Under the pieces are notes generated by a model. That model worked only from the letters and a program-made list of their open reading frames with translations, did not search any database and was not told the origin of the DNA. 44,627 bases of DNA from Gemmobacter sp. (GTDB lineage: Bacteria; Pseudomonadota; Alphaproteobacteria; Rhodobacterales; Rhodobacteraceae): assembly GCA_031260425.1 (NCBI GenBank), contig JAIRJX010000092.1, forward strand, positions 1 through 44,627, read 5' to 3'. The translations under genes were made by a program, and so were the position numbers. This document shows positions 30,741 through 40,714 of the stretch, piece after piece (positions within the stretch are counted from its first letter, which is position 1; the number at the start of each line of letters is the position of its first letter).

Positions 30741-31708
30741 CGATCAGGGCAGTAGTGACCGGCGTGGGGCATTACCTGCCTGAACGCATTGTGCCGAACA
30801 GCGAGTTCGAAGCCGGCATCGACACCTCTGACGAATGGATCCGCTCGCGCTCCGGCATCGAGCGGCGGCATTTTGCGGCCGAGGGCCAGGCCACCTCCGA
30901 CCTCGCCACCCGCGCGGCTGAAGCGGCGCTGGCACAGGCCGGCCTTGCGGCGGACGATATCGACGCCATCGTGCTTGCCACCTCCACCGCCGATTTCACC
31001 TTCCCCTCCGCCGCTACCATGGTGCAGGCCCGACTCGGCATGACGCGGGGCTTCGCCTATGACGTGCAGGCGGTTTGCGCGGGCTTTGTCTTCGCGCTGG
31101 CCAACGCCAATGCGCTGATCATCTCGGGCCAGGCGCGGCGGGTGCTGGTGATCGGAGCAGAGACCTTCTCGCGCCTGATGGACTGGACCGACCGCTCCAC
31201 CTGTGTCCTGTTCGGCGATGGCGCGGGCGCGCTGGTGCTGGAAGGGCAAGAGGGCACCGGCGAAGTGACCGACCGTGGCATCCTTGCCACCGACCTGCAT
31301 TCCGATGGGCGGCATCGCGACATTCTCCATGTCGATGGCGGCGTTTCTACCGGACGAACCGGCCATCTGCGGATGCAGGGCAAGGAAGTGTTCCGCCATG
31401 CCGTCGAGAAGTTGACCGAGACCGCCCATGCCGCGCTTGCCAAGCTGGGGCTGAGCGGGGCGGATGTCGACTGGATCGTGCCGCATCAGGCAAATATCCG
31501 CATCATCGAGGGCACCGCCAAGCGGATGCAGGTCCCGATGTCACGGGTGGTGGTTACCGTGCAGGATCATGGCAACACCTCTGCCGCCTCGATTCCTCTG
31601 GCGCTCTCGGTGGGCGTGGCGCGCGGCCAGATCAAGCGCGGCGATCTGCTGGTGACCGAGGCGATCGGCGGTGGCCTTGCCTGGGGTTCGGTCGTCCTGC
31701 GCTGGTGA
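30737..31708 (+). CDS. fabH: 3-oxoacyl-[ACP] synthase III
   Basis: [37 protein letters not shown] catalytic Cys, [14 protein letters not shown]; 4-bp overlap with plsX. Confidence 0.98.
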   Translation: MTIRAVVTGVGHYLPERIVPNSEFEAGIDTSDEWIRSRSGIERRHFAAEGQATSDLATRAAEAALAQAGLAADDIDAIVLATSTADFTFPSAATMVQARLGMTRGFAYDVQAVCAGFVFALANANALIISGQARRVLVIGAETFSRLMDWTDRSTCVLFGDGAGALVLEGQEGTGEVTDRGILATDLHSDGRHRDILHVDGGVSTGRTGHLRMQGKEVFRHAVEKLTETAHAALAKLGLSGADVDWIVPHQANIRIIEGTAKRMQVPMSRVVVTVQDHGNTSAASIPLALSVGVARGQIKRGDLLVTEAIGGGLAWGSVVLRW

Positions 31709-31850
31709 TCGCTGCCGGCCGCCGCATACCCCGGGCGGAGCTGCGCGGCTTTCCATATGGATCCTTCTGAAAAACCGCACCCAAGGTGCTGATATTGACT
31801 CGAAAACCCAAAACCCTCAATCTCGAAAGAATTCTGGTGGGGGGAAGGCG

Positions 31851-32153
31851 ATGGGCGAAAAGACTCTGACGCGGATGGATCTCAGCGAGGCGGTGTTCCG
31901 CGAGGTGGGATTGTCACGCAATGAATCCGCCGATCTGGTGGAGGTGGTGCTGCAACTCGTCTCCGATGCACTGGCCGTAGGTGAGACGGTGAAGATATCT
32001 TCCTTCGGCACTTTCGCGGTTCGCGACAAGACCGCCCGGGTCGGACGTAATCCCAAGACCGGCGACGAAGTGCCGATCAGCCCGCGCAGGGTGCTGACCT
32101 TCCGCCCGTCGCATCTGATGAAAGAGCGTGTCGCCAGCGGCAAGAAACGCTGA
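31851..32153 (+). CDS. ihfA: integration host factor subunit alpha
   Basis: [34 protein letters not shown]...[41 protein letters not shown]. Confidence 0.97.
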   Translation: MGEKTLTRMDLSEAVFREVGLSRNESADLVEVVLQLVSDALAVGETVKISSFGTFAVRDKTARVGRNPKTGDEVPISPRRVLTFRPSHLMKERVASGKKR

Positions 32154-32167
32154 TCGGGGCCGCAGGC

Positions 32168-33052
32168 ATGGACAAGTCTCCCGACGCCTTCCGCACGATC
32201 AGCGAGGTCGCCGAGACGCTGGAGACCCCGACCCATGTGCTACGCTTCTGGGAAAGCCGGTTTCCGCAGATCAAGCCGGTGAAACGTGCCGGCGGGCGCC
32301 GTTACTACCGGCCAGTCGATGTTGCACTGCTTTCGGGCATCCGCCGGCTGCTCCACGATGACGGAATGACCATCAGGGGCGTGCAGAAGATACTGCGCGA
32401 ACAGGGGGTTCGCTACGTCACGGCACTCGTCGGCGGCGCGCCGGAGCCCGACATGGCAGAGCAGGCGCCGGACAACCTCACCCCACTCGCGCAGCCGCCG
32501 GTCGGGGCAGAGGTGATTGCGTTGCGCGACCGGGCGCCGCCGGTTGCGGCACAAATCGCTCCTGCGGAGACCGGCATCCGGGCGGAAGCCGTAAATGACG
32601 CGACCCGCTCCCCCCAGCCACCAGTTGGCGATCCGCAGCAGCCTTCGCTGTTCGACCAGCCGCCGGATACACCGGAAACCGGGAGGGTGAAAGCAGCAGG
32701 TCAGCCATCGGGCGCCCCTGCAGGCGACGCCGGATTCGTGGCGGGAGAGGCCTCGCCCACCCTGGTAGAAACCGACCGAGTGCCCGATGATGCCCCGTCC
32801 ACCCCGGTGGAGTTTGATGCATGTGGCAACAAAGCCGCCTCGGCGCCAGCCGCAACACCGGCAATTCCGGCAGAGGCTTCCGGAGCAGATTCTCCCCGCC
32901 CCGCCCCCTGTGACCCGCCTTGGCTGCCTGCCCTGCTGCGCGCCCTCCCTCGTGATCAGGCCGCCGCGCGGGTCGAGGCGCTCGCCGCTTTCCTGCCCCG
33001 CATCCAGGCGCTGCATGAGCGGCTGGCCCAGGCTCGGCACCGTTCCGGCTAA
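32168..33052 (+). CDS. MerR-family transcriptional regulator with long low-complexity C-terminal extension
   Basis: N-term [48 protein letters not shown]; Pro/Ala-rich tail. Confidence 0.9.
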   Translation: MDKSPDAFRTISEVAETLETPTHVLRFWESRFPQIKPVKRAGGRRYYRPVDVALLSGIRRLLHDDGMTIRGVQKILREQGVRYVTALVGGAPEPDMAEQAPDNLTPLAQPPVGAEVIALRDRAPPVAAQIAPAETGIRAEAVNDATRSPQPPVGDPQQPSLFDQPPDTPETGRVKAAGQPSGAPAGDAGFVAGEASPTLVETDRVPDDAPSTPVEFDACGNKAASAPAATPAIPAEASGADSPRPAPCDPPWLPALLRALPRDQAAARVEALAAFLPRIQALHERLAQARHRSG

Positions 33053-33074
33053 ATCGCGCCCATGCGTTTTGCTG

Positions 33075-33103
33075 CTTGCTCCCGCCGGATTTATCGCTAT
33101 GTA
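33075..33103 (+). promoter_or_regulatory. sigma70-like promoter of tRNA-Pro
   Basis: CTTGCT-N17-TATGTA, 10 nt before the tRNA 5' end. Confidence 0.6.
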
Positions 33104-33113
33104 TCCGCGCAGT

Positions 33114-33191
33114 CGGGCCGTGGCGCAGCCTGGTTAGCGCGTCCGTCTGGGGGGCGGAAGGTCGTGAGTTCGAATCTCACCGGCCCGACCA
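33114..33191 (+). tRNA. tRNA-Pro(GGG), CCA encoded
   Basis: CGGGCCG...CTGGGGG anticodon loop...TTCGAAT...CGGCCCG-A-CCA; 7-bp acceptor stem pairs. Confidence 0.97.
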
Positions 33192-33198
33192 TCGAAAA

Positions 33199-33230
33199 CA
33201 CCCGCTCCTGGTAACAGGGCGGGTTTTTTT
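33199..33230 (+). terminator. intrinsic terminator of tRNA-Pro
   Basis: CCCGC-t-CCTG-gtaa-CAGG-GCGGG followed by TTTTTTT. Confidence 0.9.
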
Positions 33231-33250
33231 GACCGCATGAGGAGAGGCGG

Positions 33251-34330
33251 ATGACCGAGACCGGAGTGCTGCCTGCGCAAAGCCTGCGCCGCCTGATCGC
33301 CGAAGGCACCATTGCCGCCGATCCGGCCATTCTGCCCGATCAGGTGCAGCCCGCCAGCCTCGATCTGCGGCTCGGACCGATCGCTTACCGGGTGCGGGCC
33401 TCTTTCCTTGCCGGGCAGGGCAGCAGCGTGGCAGAGCGGATCGCCGAGTTCGAGATGCACCGGATCGATCTGACCGCAGGTGCGGTGCTGGAGAAGGGTT
33501 GCGTCTATATCATCCCGCTGATGGAGCGGCTGGCGCTGCCGCAGGGCGTGACGGCGGTCGCCAATGCCAAAAGCTCTACCGGGCGGCTCGACCTGCTCAC
33601 CCGCACCATCACCGATGGCGGGGTGGAGTTCGACCGGATTGCCGAAGGTTACACCGGCCCGCTCTATGCCGAGGTCTGCCCCCGCAGCTTCTCGGTGCTG
33701 GCGCGCTCTGGGCAGAGGCTGAACCAGATCCGCTTCCGTCGGGGCCAGGCGCTGCTCAGCGATCCGGACCTGCTGGCGCTGCACCGGCAGGAACCACTGG
33801 TGGACAGCCCACCGGTGATTTCCGAAGGGCTTGGCTTCTCGGTCGATCTGCACCCGGCAAAGGGCGATCTGGTCGGCTACCGCGCCAAACCGCATACCGG
33901 CGTCATCGACCTCGCGCGCATCGGCCACTACCCGGCGGCGGAATTCTGGGAGGAAGTCCGCACCCGCGAGGGCAGGATCATCCTCGACCCTGGCGCCTTC
34001 TACATCCTGGTCAGCCGTGAGGCGGTGACCATTCCGCCCGACTATGCCGCCGAAATGGCGCCCTATCTCGCCATGGTGGGCGAGTTCCGCGTGCACTATG
34101 CCGGCTTCTTCGATCCCGGCTTCGGCCATTCCGCGGCAGGCGGCGCCGGCTCGCGCGGGGTGCTGGAGGTGCGCTGCCACGAAGCGCCCTTCGTGCTGGA
34201 ACATGGCCAGATCGTCGGACGGCTGGTCTACGAGCGGATGGCCGCGCGACCCGAAACCCTATACGGTGCCGGGATTGCCTCGAACTATCAGGGCCAGGGC
34301 CTGAAACTCGCCAAGCATTTCCGCGCCTGA
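33251..34330 (+). CDS. dcd: 2'-deoxycytidine 5'-triphosphate deaminase (long alphaproteobacterial form)
   Basis: 359 aa; LPDQVQPASLDLRLGPIAYRVRASFL, ANAKSSTGRLDLLTRTITDGG, dUTPase-like fold motifs. Confidence 0.9.
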   Translation: MTETGVLPAQSLRRLIAEGTIAADPAILPDQVQPASLDLRLGPIAYRVRASFLAGQGSSVAERIAEFEMHRIDLTAGAVLEKGCVYIIPLMERLALPQGVTAVANAKSSTGRLDLLTRTITDGGVEFDRIAEGYTGPLYAEVCPRSFSVLARSGQRLNQIRFRRGQALLSDPDLLALHRQEPLVDSPPVISEGLGFSVDLHPAKGDLVGYRAKPHTGVIDLARIGHYPAAEFWEEVRTREGRIILDPGAFYILVSREAVTIPPDYAAEMAPYLAMVGEFRVHYAGFFDPGFGHSAAGGAGSRGVLEVRCHEAPFVLEHGQIVGRLVYERMAARPETLYGAGIASNYQGQGLKLAKHFRA

Positions 34331-34346
34331 CGAGATCCCCTTCGCC

Positions 34347-35411
34347 TCAGGCTCCCCAGACGCGTCGCAGCACATTCATCCAGTTCGACCAGCGCAGCTT
34401 TGCAACAAGCGCCTCATCATAACCATGCGCCCGGAGCGCGGCCAGCAGGTTCGGCAGACCGGCAACATCGCCGATTCCCTGCGGTATTTCCGCCCCATCG
34501 AAATCCGAGCCGAAGCCGACGTGATCCTCGCCCAGATGCGCGATCAGATGGTCGAGATGACGCAGCACCGGCTCCCAGCCCATCCTGGCGGAGCGTCTGC
34601 CATCCTCGCGCAGAAAAACCGTAGCGAAGTTCAGCCCCACAATGCCACCCGACTCGTGGATCACCGCCAGCTGCCGGTCGGTCAGGTTGCGGGTAGAGGG
34701 CGTAATGGCATGGGCGTTGGAATGGGTGGCGACCAGCGGCGCATCAGAGAGCGCCGCCACATCGTTAAATCCCGCCTCGTTCAGATGGCTGAGGTCGATC
34801 ACCATACGCAGCGCATTGCATTCGCGGACCAGCCGCTTGCCCGCCTCAGTCAGGCCCGACCCGGTATCCGGGGTGCCGGGGAAGCGGAACGGCACACCTT
34901 GGCCGAAGATGGTGGGCCGCGACCAGACCGGTCCCAGCGACCGCAGGCCGAGGGCATGGAATATATGCAGCGCGTCAAGGCTTTCGTCGATCGCCTCCGC
35001 TCCCTCCATATGCATGACGCCGGCAATGACCCCAGCGGCACGGGCCGCTTCGATCTCGGCCACCGTCCGGCAGAGCCGGAACGCGCCCTGCGAGGCGCGC
35101 TCCATCCACAAGAGATGCCCCGCCATTGACAACGCGACCGGCTGCGCCACGCCCAGCGGGATCATCGCCGGCAGTTCCAGCTCATAGGGCGGGCTGTCCA
35201 TCATCGCGTCGTAATCCGGTGCGCCGGGGTCGGCGGGGCTTGGAATATAGATGGCAAACATGCCACCAGCAAAACCGCCCGCCTTCATGCGCGGCAGGTC
35301 GAGATGGCCCTTCCCCTCGCCCTCGACCCAGATCTTCGCGCGCCGTTTGGGCGCCATCTGCAACCTCAGCAGGATATCGTTATGTCCGTCGAAGACCGGC
35401 TCTGCCGTCAT
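34347..35411 (-). CDS. membrane dipeptidase (peptidase M19, renal dipeptidase family)
   Basis: FDGHNDILLRLQ, MIDLSHLNEAGFNDVAALSDAPLVATHSNAHAITPSTRNLTDRQL, HVGFGSDFDGAEIP. Confidence 0.95.
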   Translation of the reverse strand: MTAEPVFDGHNDILLRLQMAPKRRAKIWVEGEGKGHLDLPRMKAGGFAGGMFAIYIPSPADPGAPDYDAMMDSPPYELELPAMIPLGVAQPVALSMAGHLLWMERASQGAFRLCRTVAEIEAARAAGVIAGVMHMEGAEAIDESLDALHIFHALGLRSLGPVWSRPTIFGQGVPFRFPGTPDTGSGLTEAGKRLVRECNALRMVIDLSHLNEAGFNDVAALSDAPLVATHSNAHAITPSTRNLTDRQLAVIHESGGIVGLNFATVFLREDGRRSARMGWEPVLRHLDHLIAHLGEDHVGFGSDFDGAEIPQGIGDVAGLPNLLAALRAHGYDEALVAKLRWSNWMNVLRRVWGA

Positions 35412-35569
35412 CCTTCCCCCCTGGAGTTCTGACCCGTGACGGTCGACCCTGCCATGTCCCGCTTGCGAAGACTAGGCAGGATCGACAATCAGGTTCGCCG
35501 AACGGCAGGTTCGCCGAACGGCGATGAGTATTTCATGGCGCCTCCGGCCTAAACGCCGTGAGGGGCCAC

Positions 35570-35755
35570 GCCGAGCCCGGAATAGCTGCGAAGCGGACCG
35601 GGTAGCGCGCGACCGCCTCTCCGGGGGGGCTTTGGGGCTATTGGCACGGAGAAGTGAGCCAGGCGGGGTGGCGCCATAAAATGGTGACCACAACCGTAAT
35701 AGCGCCCACCTGCGGTCAGGGCCTTGCTCCCCGCTACATCGAATGTCGACGGCAG
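35570..35755 (-). repeat. copy B of the diverged dispersed element
   Basis: Reverse complement aligns collinearly to 10010-10205; also similar in one frame: DRRWALLRLWSPFYGAT versus DRGWVLRRLWSALCGAT. Confidence 0.75.
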
Positions 35756-35853
35756 GGGGCAGGGTTCCCTCACGATGCCATATCGGCCCATGCATGAAAG
35801 CCGGTCCAGCCTGAAGCCCGACATGTCGGCTCACACGGATTTCGGCTCGGTCG

Positions 35854-35869
35854 TTAACCTTTTGTTAAC
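35854..35869. promoter_or_regulatory. full CtrA-type binding box
   Basis: TTAA-CCTTTTG-TTAAC, exact match to the TTAA-N7-TTAA(C) consensus of alphaproteobacterial CtrA. Confidence 0.6.
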
Positions 35870-35879
35870 TGGTTCGCAC

Positions 35880-35989
35880 TAGAACGGGCTGGCCGAGGGG
35901 AAACTTCGGCGGGCGCTGCTTGCAAAGGTGACCCAACCTACCCCACCCACCCCATCCCGCCGGATCGAACGTCCGGCGGGATGTTTTTT
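35880..35989 (+). ncRNA. candidate small RNA (5' hairpin, C-rich linker, intrinsic terminator)
   Basis: Intergenic, no plus-strand coding gene; 5' hairpin GCCGA-aggggaaact-TCGGC-like, linker AACCTACCCCACCCACCCC, terminator at the 3' end; 5' end not determined. Confidence 0.45.
35953..35989 (+). terminator. strong intrinsic terminator, plus orientation
   Basis: CATCCCGCCGGA-tcgaacg-TCCGGCGGGATG perfect 12-bp stem followed by TTTTTT. Confidence 0.92.
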
Positions 35990-36008
35990 GGGTCGGCGCT
36001 ACTCCGGA

Positions 36009-37400
36009 TCACAAAACCGCACCGGGGTTGAGGATACCAAGCGGATCGAGCGCGTCCTTCACCGCTTGCATCGCAGCCAGCCGCCCCGGGTCGCCATAGT
36101 GGCGCAGATCAGCAGTCTTCAGCCGTCCGATGCCGTGCTCGGCGCTGACCGACCCGCCATGCGCATGAACGAGATCATGCACCCGCGCCTGCACCTCCGC
36201 CACTTGCCCGACATGATCGGCCCGCCTCCCGCCGCGGGGCGGAAAGATGTTGTAGTGCAGGTTGCCATCGCCGAGATGCCCGAAACAGTTCACCCGGAAC
36301 GGACCAAGCGCCGCGATGGCCGGCCCCGCCTCGGCAAGAAAGGCCGGAATTTCCGAGAGCGGCAAGGAGATATCATGGCTCGACACTGCGCCGATATGGC
36401 GATTCGCCTCGGGGATGCTTTCGCGCAGGTTCCAGAAGGCGGCGCGCTGCGCCTCGGATTGCGCGATGAGACCATCCTCCACCAGATCGCCCGCCGCCTC
36501 ATAAAGCCCGGCCAGCGCCTCGACCGGGTCGAGCCCCTCGGGCAGGCCAAGGTCGACCAGCACCAGCCATTCGGGGGGCGAGGCGAAGGGCTGACGGACC
36601 TGCGGCATGGTTTCGGCAAGGAAATCGAGACCCTGGCGGTGGATCAGCTCGAAGGCGGAGATCATGCCGGGCAGGCGCTCCTGTGCCAGCGCCAGCAGAT
36701 CAAGTGCCGCCGCCGGGCCACCGGGCACGGCCAGAAGCGCCGCCCCCTCCTGCGCGGGCGGCGGAAAAAGCTTCAGGCTCGCAGCGGTAATGATACCCAG
36801 CGTGCCCTCCGATCCGATCAACAGGTGGCGCAGGTCATAGCCGGTATTATCCTTGCGCAGCCGCTTCAGCCCGCCCAGCACCGTGCCGTCGGCCAGCACC
36901 GCCTCCACCCCGAGGCAAAGGTCGCGCGCATTGCCATAGCGCAGCACGTTCACCCCGCCGGCATTGGTGCCGAGCAGCCCGCCAAGCCGCGCCGTCCCCT
37001 GCGAGGCCAGCGTCAACGGAAGGATCCTCTCCACGCTTTCCGCCGCCGCGTGCAGATCGGACAGGATGCAGCCGGCCTCGGCCACCAGCGCGTTCTCCTG
37101 CGGAAAGACGCCCCGGATCGCTACCATCCGCTCCATCGACAGGATCAGCGGCAGCGGCCCTTCCGGCATCACCTGCCCACCAACAAGACCGGTGCCACCG
37201 GCGCGCGGCACCACGCCGACACGGGCGGCGGCGCAGGCCCGCAACAGAAGCGCCACATCCGCGGTTGAACGCGGCACCGCCACCGCCGCCCCCTGCCCGA
37301 TCCAGCGCCCGCGCGGCTCGTCCAGATCGCCGGGGCGCACCTCACGCAGCAGCGCAGGCGGCAGGGCGGAAAGGAAGACGGCGTCGGCGGGATTCAGCAT
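36009..37400 (-). CDS. FAD-linked oxidase (GlcD / D-lactate or D-2-hydroxyacid dehydrogenase-like)
   Basis: GVVPRAGGTGLVGGQV FAD-binding motif, GTARLGGLLGTNAGGVNVLRYGNARDLCLGVEAVLADG, C-term SAEHGIGRLK. Confidence 0.93.
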   Translation of the reverse strand: MLNPADAVFLSALPPALLREVRPGDLDEPRGRWIGQGAAVAVPRSTADVALLLRACAAARVGVVPRAGGTGLVGGQVMPEGPLPLILSMERMVAIRGVFPQENALVAEAGCILSDLHAAAESVERILPLTLASQGTARLGGLLGTNAGGVNVLRYGNARDLCLGVEAVLADGTVLGGLKRLRKDNTGYDLRHLLIGSEGTLGIITAASLKLFPPPAQEGAALLAVPGGPAAALDLLALAQERLPGMISAFELIHRQGLDFLAETMPQVRQPFASPPEWLVLVDLGLPEGLDPVEALAGLYEAAGDLVEDGLIAQSEAQRAAFWNLRESIPEANRHIGAVSSHDISLPLSEIPAFLAEAGPAIAALGPFRVNCFGHLGDGNLHYNIFPPRGGRRADHVGQVAEVQARVHDLVHAHGGSVSAEHGIGRLKTADLRHYGDPGRLAAMQAVKDALDPLGILNPGAVL

Positions 37401-37479
37401 GGGTGGCCTCTCGCACATATCCCGGCAGAGTGGTATGCAGCTTTCCCCCGGAGCATGCGCCGAAGGAATGTGTCAGCGC

Positions 37480-38064
37480 TCAGCCCGCATCGGTGCGTCC
37501 GCGCCGGTCGCCGCGCAGATTGGCATAAAGCACATGGTTTCGCCAGCGCCCCGCGATCTGGAGATAGCTTTGCGCCACGCCCTCATATTTGAAGCCGGTC
37601 TTTTCCAGCACCCCGCGTGATGCCACGTTCTCCGGCAGGCAGGCCGCCTCGATCCGGCTGAGGTCGAGCGTGGCGAAAGCGTGATGCACGAGGGCAAGGA
37701 TCGCCTCACGCATGTAGCCATGCCGCGCAAAGGGCTGGCCGATCCAGTAGCCGAGCGTTCCGGCCTGAACCGGCCCGCGCCGGATATTGTCCAGCGTGAT
37801 GGCACCCAGCAATCGCCGGTCATCGCGCCGAACCAGAACCAGCGGCAACGCCGTGCCCTGGGTAAACGCACGCTGCGACCAGTAGATCCGATTGGTAAAC
37901 GCCCTGCGCGACAGGTGATCGGCCGACCAGACCGGCTCCCACGGCGCAAGGAAGGCGGCACTCGCCGCGCGTAGCGCTGCCCATTCTCGATAATCGCCAT
38001 GCTGCGGCAGGCGCAGCGTCATCCGCTCGGTCTCGATCCGGAGCTTGCGGCGCAGGCCGAACAT
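37480..38064 (-). CDS. GNAT acetyltransferase, RimJ/RimL-like
   Basis: ETERMTLRLPQHGDYREWAALR, GTLGYWIGQPFARHGYMREAILALVHHAF, LDLSRIEAACLPENVASRGVLEKTGF. Confidence 0.93.
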   Translation of the reverse strand: MFGLRRKLRIETERMTLRLPQHGDYREWAALRAASAAFLAPWEPVWSADHLSRRAFTNRIYWSQRAFTQGTALPLVLVRRDDRRLLGAITLDNIRRGPVQAGTLGYWIGQPFARHGYMREAILALVHHAFATLDLSRIEAACLPENVASRGVLEKTGFKYEGVAQSYLQIAGRWRNHVLYANLRGDRRGRTDAG

Positions 38065-39323
38065 CAGGCGGCGAGCCTGTCGCGGATCGCCTCCAGCCCC
38101 GGCGCCTGCGCGACCGGGCCGTAAAGCGCCAGCGCCGCGCGTGCCGCCGTCATCTCGCCAGCATAGCGCCGCACATCAGAGGTGGTCACCGCGTCGATCC
38201 GCGCCACCGCCTCGTTCACATCCGGCACCCGGCCCCAGATAGACAGCAGCCGCGCATTGCGTTCTGCCCGCGAGGATGGGCTTTCAAGACCCATCAGCAA
38301 ACCGGCCTTGAGTTGCGCCCGCGCCCGCGCCACCTCGGCCTCGGTCATGTCATCCGCCGCGCGTTTCAACTCGTCGAGCGTCAGCGTGGTAAGATCACCG
38401 ACCTCCTCCTCCGAGGTGCCGGCATAGATGGTGATCGAGCCGGTATCCTCATAAGCGCCCGATTGCGCGAAGATCGAATAGCACAAACCCCGTTCCTCGC
38501 GGATCTTCTGAAAGAGGCGCGAGGACATGCCGCCGCCCATCGCGGTGGAATAGACCTGTGCTGTATAGACATCGGGATGGCGATAGCCCGGCGCCTCGAA
38601 GGCCAGCGCGAAATGCGCCTGTTCCAGGCCCTTGACCTCGCGCCGCTCGCCACCGCCGAACTGCGCGGGGGCAAGCAGCGGTGTGCCAACCGGTTTCAGC
38701 CCGCCGAAGATCGCGGCGGCTTGCGCCAGGATGGCGTCATGATCCACCCCCCCGGCAGCGGCAAGGATCATCTGGTCCGGCCCGTAATGCTCGGCCACGA
38801 AGTGCATCAGGTCATCTCGGCTGAAGGAGCTGACCCGCTCCGTCGGGCCAAGGATGGTGCGACCGAAGGGCTGGTCGGGGTAGCTCACCTCCTGCAACCA
38901 GTCGAAGATGATGTCGTCGGGCGTATCCAGCGCCTGTCCGATCTCCTGCAGGATGACATGGCGTTCAATCTCGATCTCTTTCGGATCGAAGACCGGGTTC
39001 AGCACGATGTCGGAGATCACGTCGAGCGCCAGCGCCACGTCCTCCGACAGGACGCGCGCGTAATAGGCGGTCATCTCCTTGGAGGTGTAGGCGTTGATAT
39101 AGCCGCCGACATCCTCGATCTCCTCGGCAATCCGCAAGGCGCTGCGCGTCGCAGTGCCTTTGAAGGCCATATGCTCGAGGAAATGCGCGATGCCGTTCTG
39201 CTCGGCCCGCTCATGCCGCCCGCCGGCCGTGACCCAGATCCCGACCGAGGCCGATTTCAGCCCCGGCATGTTCTCGGTCACGATGCGCAAACCGTTGGGC
39301 AGACTGGAGATACGCAGGGTCAA
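38064..39323 (-). CDS. M16-family zinc metallopeptidase (processing peptidase-like)
   Basis: TTG start at 39323 overlapping the thrC TGA (TTGA); NGLRIVTENMPGLKSASVGIWVTAGGRHERAEQNGIAHFLEHMAFKGT (HxxEH). Confidence 0.93.
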   Translation of the reverse strand: MTLRISSLPNGLRIVTENMPGLKSASVGIWVTAGGRHERAEQNGIAHFLEHMAFKGTATRSALRIAEEIEDVGGYINAYTSKEMTAYYARVLSEDVALALDVISDIVLNPVFDPKEIEIERHVILQEIGQALDTPDDIIFDWLQEVSYPDQPFGRTILGPTERVSSFSRDDLMHFVAEHYGPDQMILAAAGGVDHDAILAQAAAIFGGLKPVGTPLLAPAQFGGGERREVKGLEQAHFALAFEAPGYRHPDVYTAQVYSTAMGGGMSSRLFQKIREERGLCYSIFAQSGAYEDTGSITIYAGTSEEEVGDLTTLTLDELKRAADDMTEAEVARARAQLKAGLLMGLESPSSRAERNARLLSIWGRVPDVNEAVARIDAVTTSDVRRYAGEMTAARAALALYGPVAQAPGLEAIRDRLAA

Positions 39324-40705
39324 CGCGCGATCCTTTCGCGGATGAGGGCTTGCAGGGCGGCAAGATCGTTCGGCATCCGGGTAAACCGCTCCGGGCGGTC
39401 GAAAAGGCCGGCCATGCGGGGCGGCAAAGCAGGGCGGATACCGGCCGCAGCCGCGACCGCGTCGGGGAATTTCGCCGGATGCGCGGTGGCCAGGGTGATC
39501 ATCGGCACGGGGCCGGAATGATCTCCGGCGACCTTCACACCGACGGCGGAATGCGGACACAGCAACTCGCCGGTGGCGGCGAGCGTGGCCTTGATGGTGG
39601 CGCGCGTCTCGTCCTCGGAGCAGCGGCCCGAGGCAAAGGTAGCGCGCAGGCTTTCCAATGCATCCTGCGGGATGGTGAAGCCGCCGGATTTCAGCCCGGC
39701 CATGAGCTGTGCCACCACCGCGCCATCGCGGCCACAGGCATCAAACAGCGCACGTTCGAAATTGGAGGAAACCTGAATGTCCATCGAGGGGCTGATCGAA
39801 GGCTTTACGCCGACGGTCTGATAGGCACCGGAGCGCAGCGCACGGTCCAGAATGTCGTTCTGGTTGGTGGCGATCACCAATTGCGCAATCGGCAAACCCA
39901 TCCGCTTCGCGATGTAGCCGGCGTAGATATCGCCGAAATTGCCGGTCGGCACGGTGAAGCTGACCTCGCGATACGGCGCGCCCAGGCTGGTAGCCGACGA
40001 GAAGTAGTAGACCACCTGCGCCAGCACCCGCGCCCAGTTGATGCTGTTCACCCCGGCCAGCCGCACCCCGTCGCGAAAGGTGAAATCGTTGAACATGTCC
40101 TTCACGCGGGCCTGCGCATCATCGAAATCGCCGTCCATGGCGATGGCATGAACGTTCGGATCAGACGGCGTGGTCATCTGGCGCCGCTGCACCTCGGACA
40201 CCCGGCCATGCGGAAAAAGGATGAACACGTCGACATTGGCCAGCCCCTTGAACGCCTCGATAGCCGCCGATCCGGTATCGCCGGAGGTCGCACCGACGAT
40301 GGTGATGCGCTCGCCCGACTTCGCCAAAGCTGCCTGCATCATCTGACCGATGAGCTGCATGGCGAAATCCTTGAAGGCCAGCGTCGGGCCGTGAAACAGC
40401 TCCAGCAGGAAATGGTTCGGGGCAAGCTGTTTCAGCGGCGCACGCCCCGCATGGCCGAAACCTGCATAGGCGCGAGCAATCAGGCCCCTGAACTCAGCCT
40501 CCGTGAAGGTTTCGCCCATGAAGGGCGACATGACGCGGAAGGCGATCTCTTCATAAGGCAGGCCGGCCAGCGTCGCGATCGCCTCGGTCGTGAACTGCGG
40601 CACCTGAGCCGGAACATAAAGACCGCCGTCGCGGGCAAGGCCCGTCATCATCGCCTCGCCGAAGGAAAGAGCGGGCGCCTGCCCGCGCGTCGAGATATAG
40701 TGCAT
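39320..40705 (-). CDS. thrC: threonine synthase
   Basis: MHYISTRGQAPALSFGEAMMTGLARDGGLYVP, HGPTLAFKDFAMQLIG PLP-Lys, GATSGDTGSAAI. Confidence 0.98.
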   Translation of the reverse strand: MHYISTRGQAPALSFGEAMMTGLARDGGLYVPAQVPQFTTEAIATLAGLPYEEIAFRVMSPFMGETFTEAEFRGLIARAYAGFGHAGRAPLKQLAPNHFLLELFHGPTLAFKDFAMQLIGQMMQAALAKSGERITIVGATSGDTGSAAIEAFKGLANVDVFILFPHGRVSEVQRRQMTTPSDPNVHAIAMDGDFDDAQARVKDMFNDFTFRDGVRLAGVNSINWARVLAQVVYYFSSATSLGAPYREVSFTVPTGNFGDIYAGYIAKRMGLPIAQLVIATNQNDILDRALRSGAYQTVGVKPSISPSMDIQVSSNFERALFDACGRDGAVVAQLMAGLKSGGFTIPQDALESLRATFASGRCSEDETRATIKATLAATGELLCPHSAVGVKVAGDHSGPVPMITLATAHPAKFPDAVAAAAGIRPALPPRMAGLFDRPERFTRMPNDLAALQALIRERIAR

Positions 40706-40714
40706 CGCCTCGCC

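Noticed and set aside
35880-35989. 4.5S/SRP RNA, 6S RNA or tmRNA identity for the intergenic unit
   Set aside because: Lacks the SRP GGUCAGG..GGAAGCAGCC motif, the 6S open-complex-like bulge and tmRNA acceptor features
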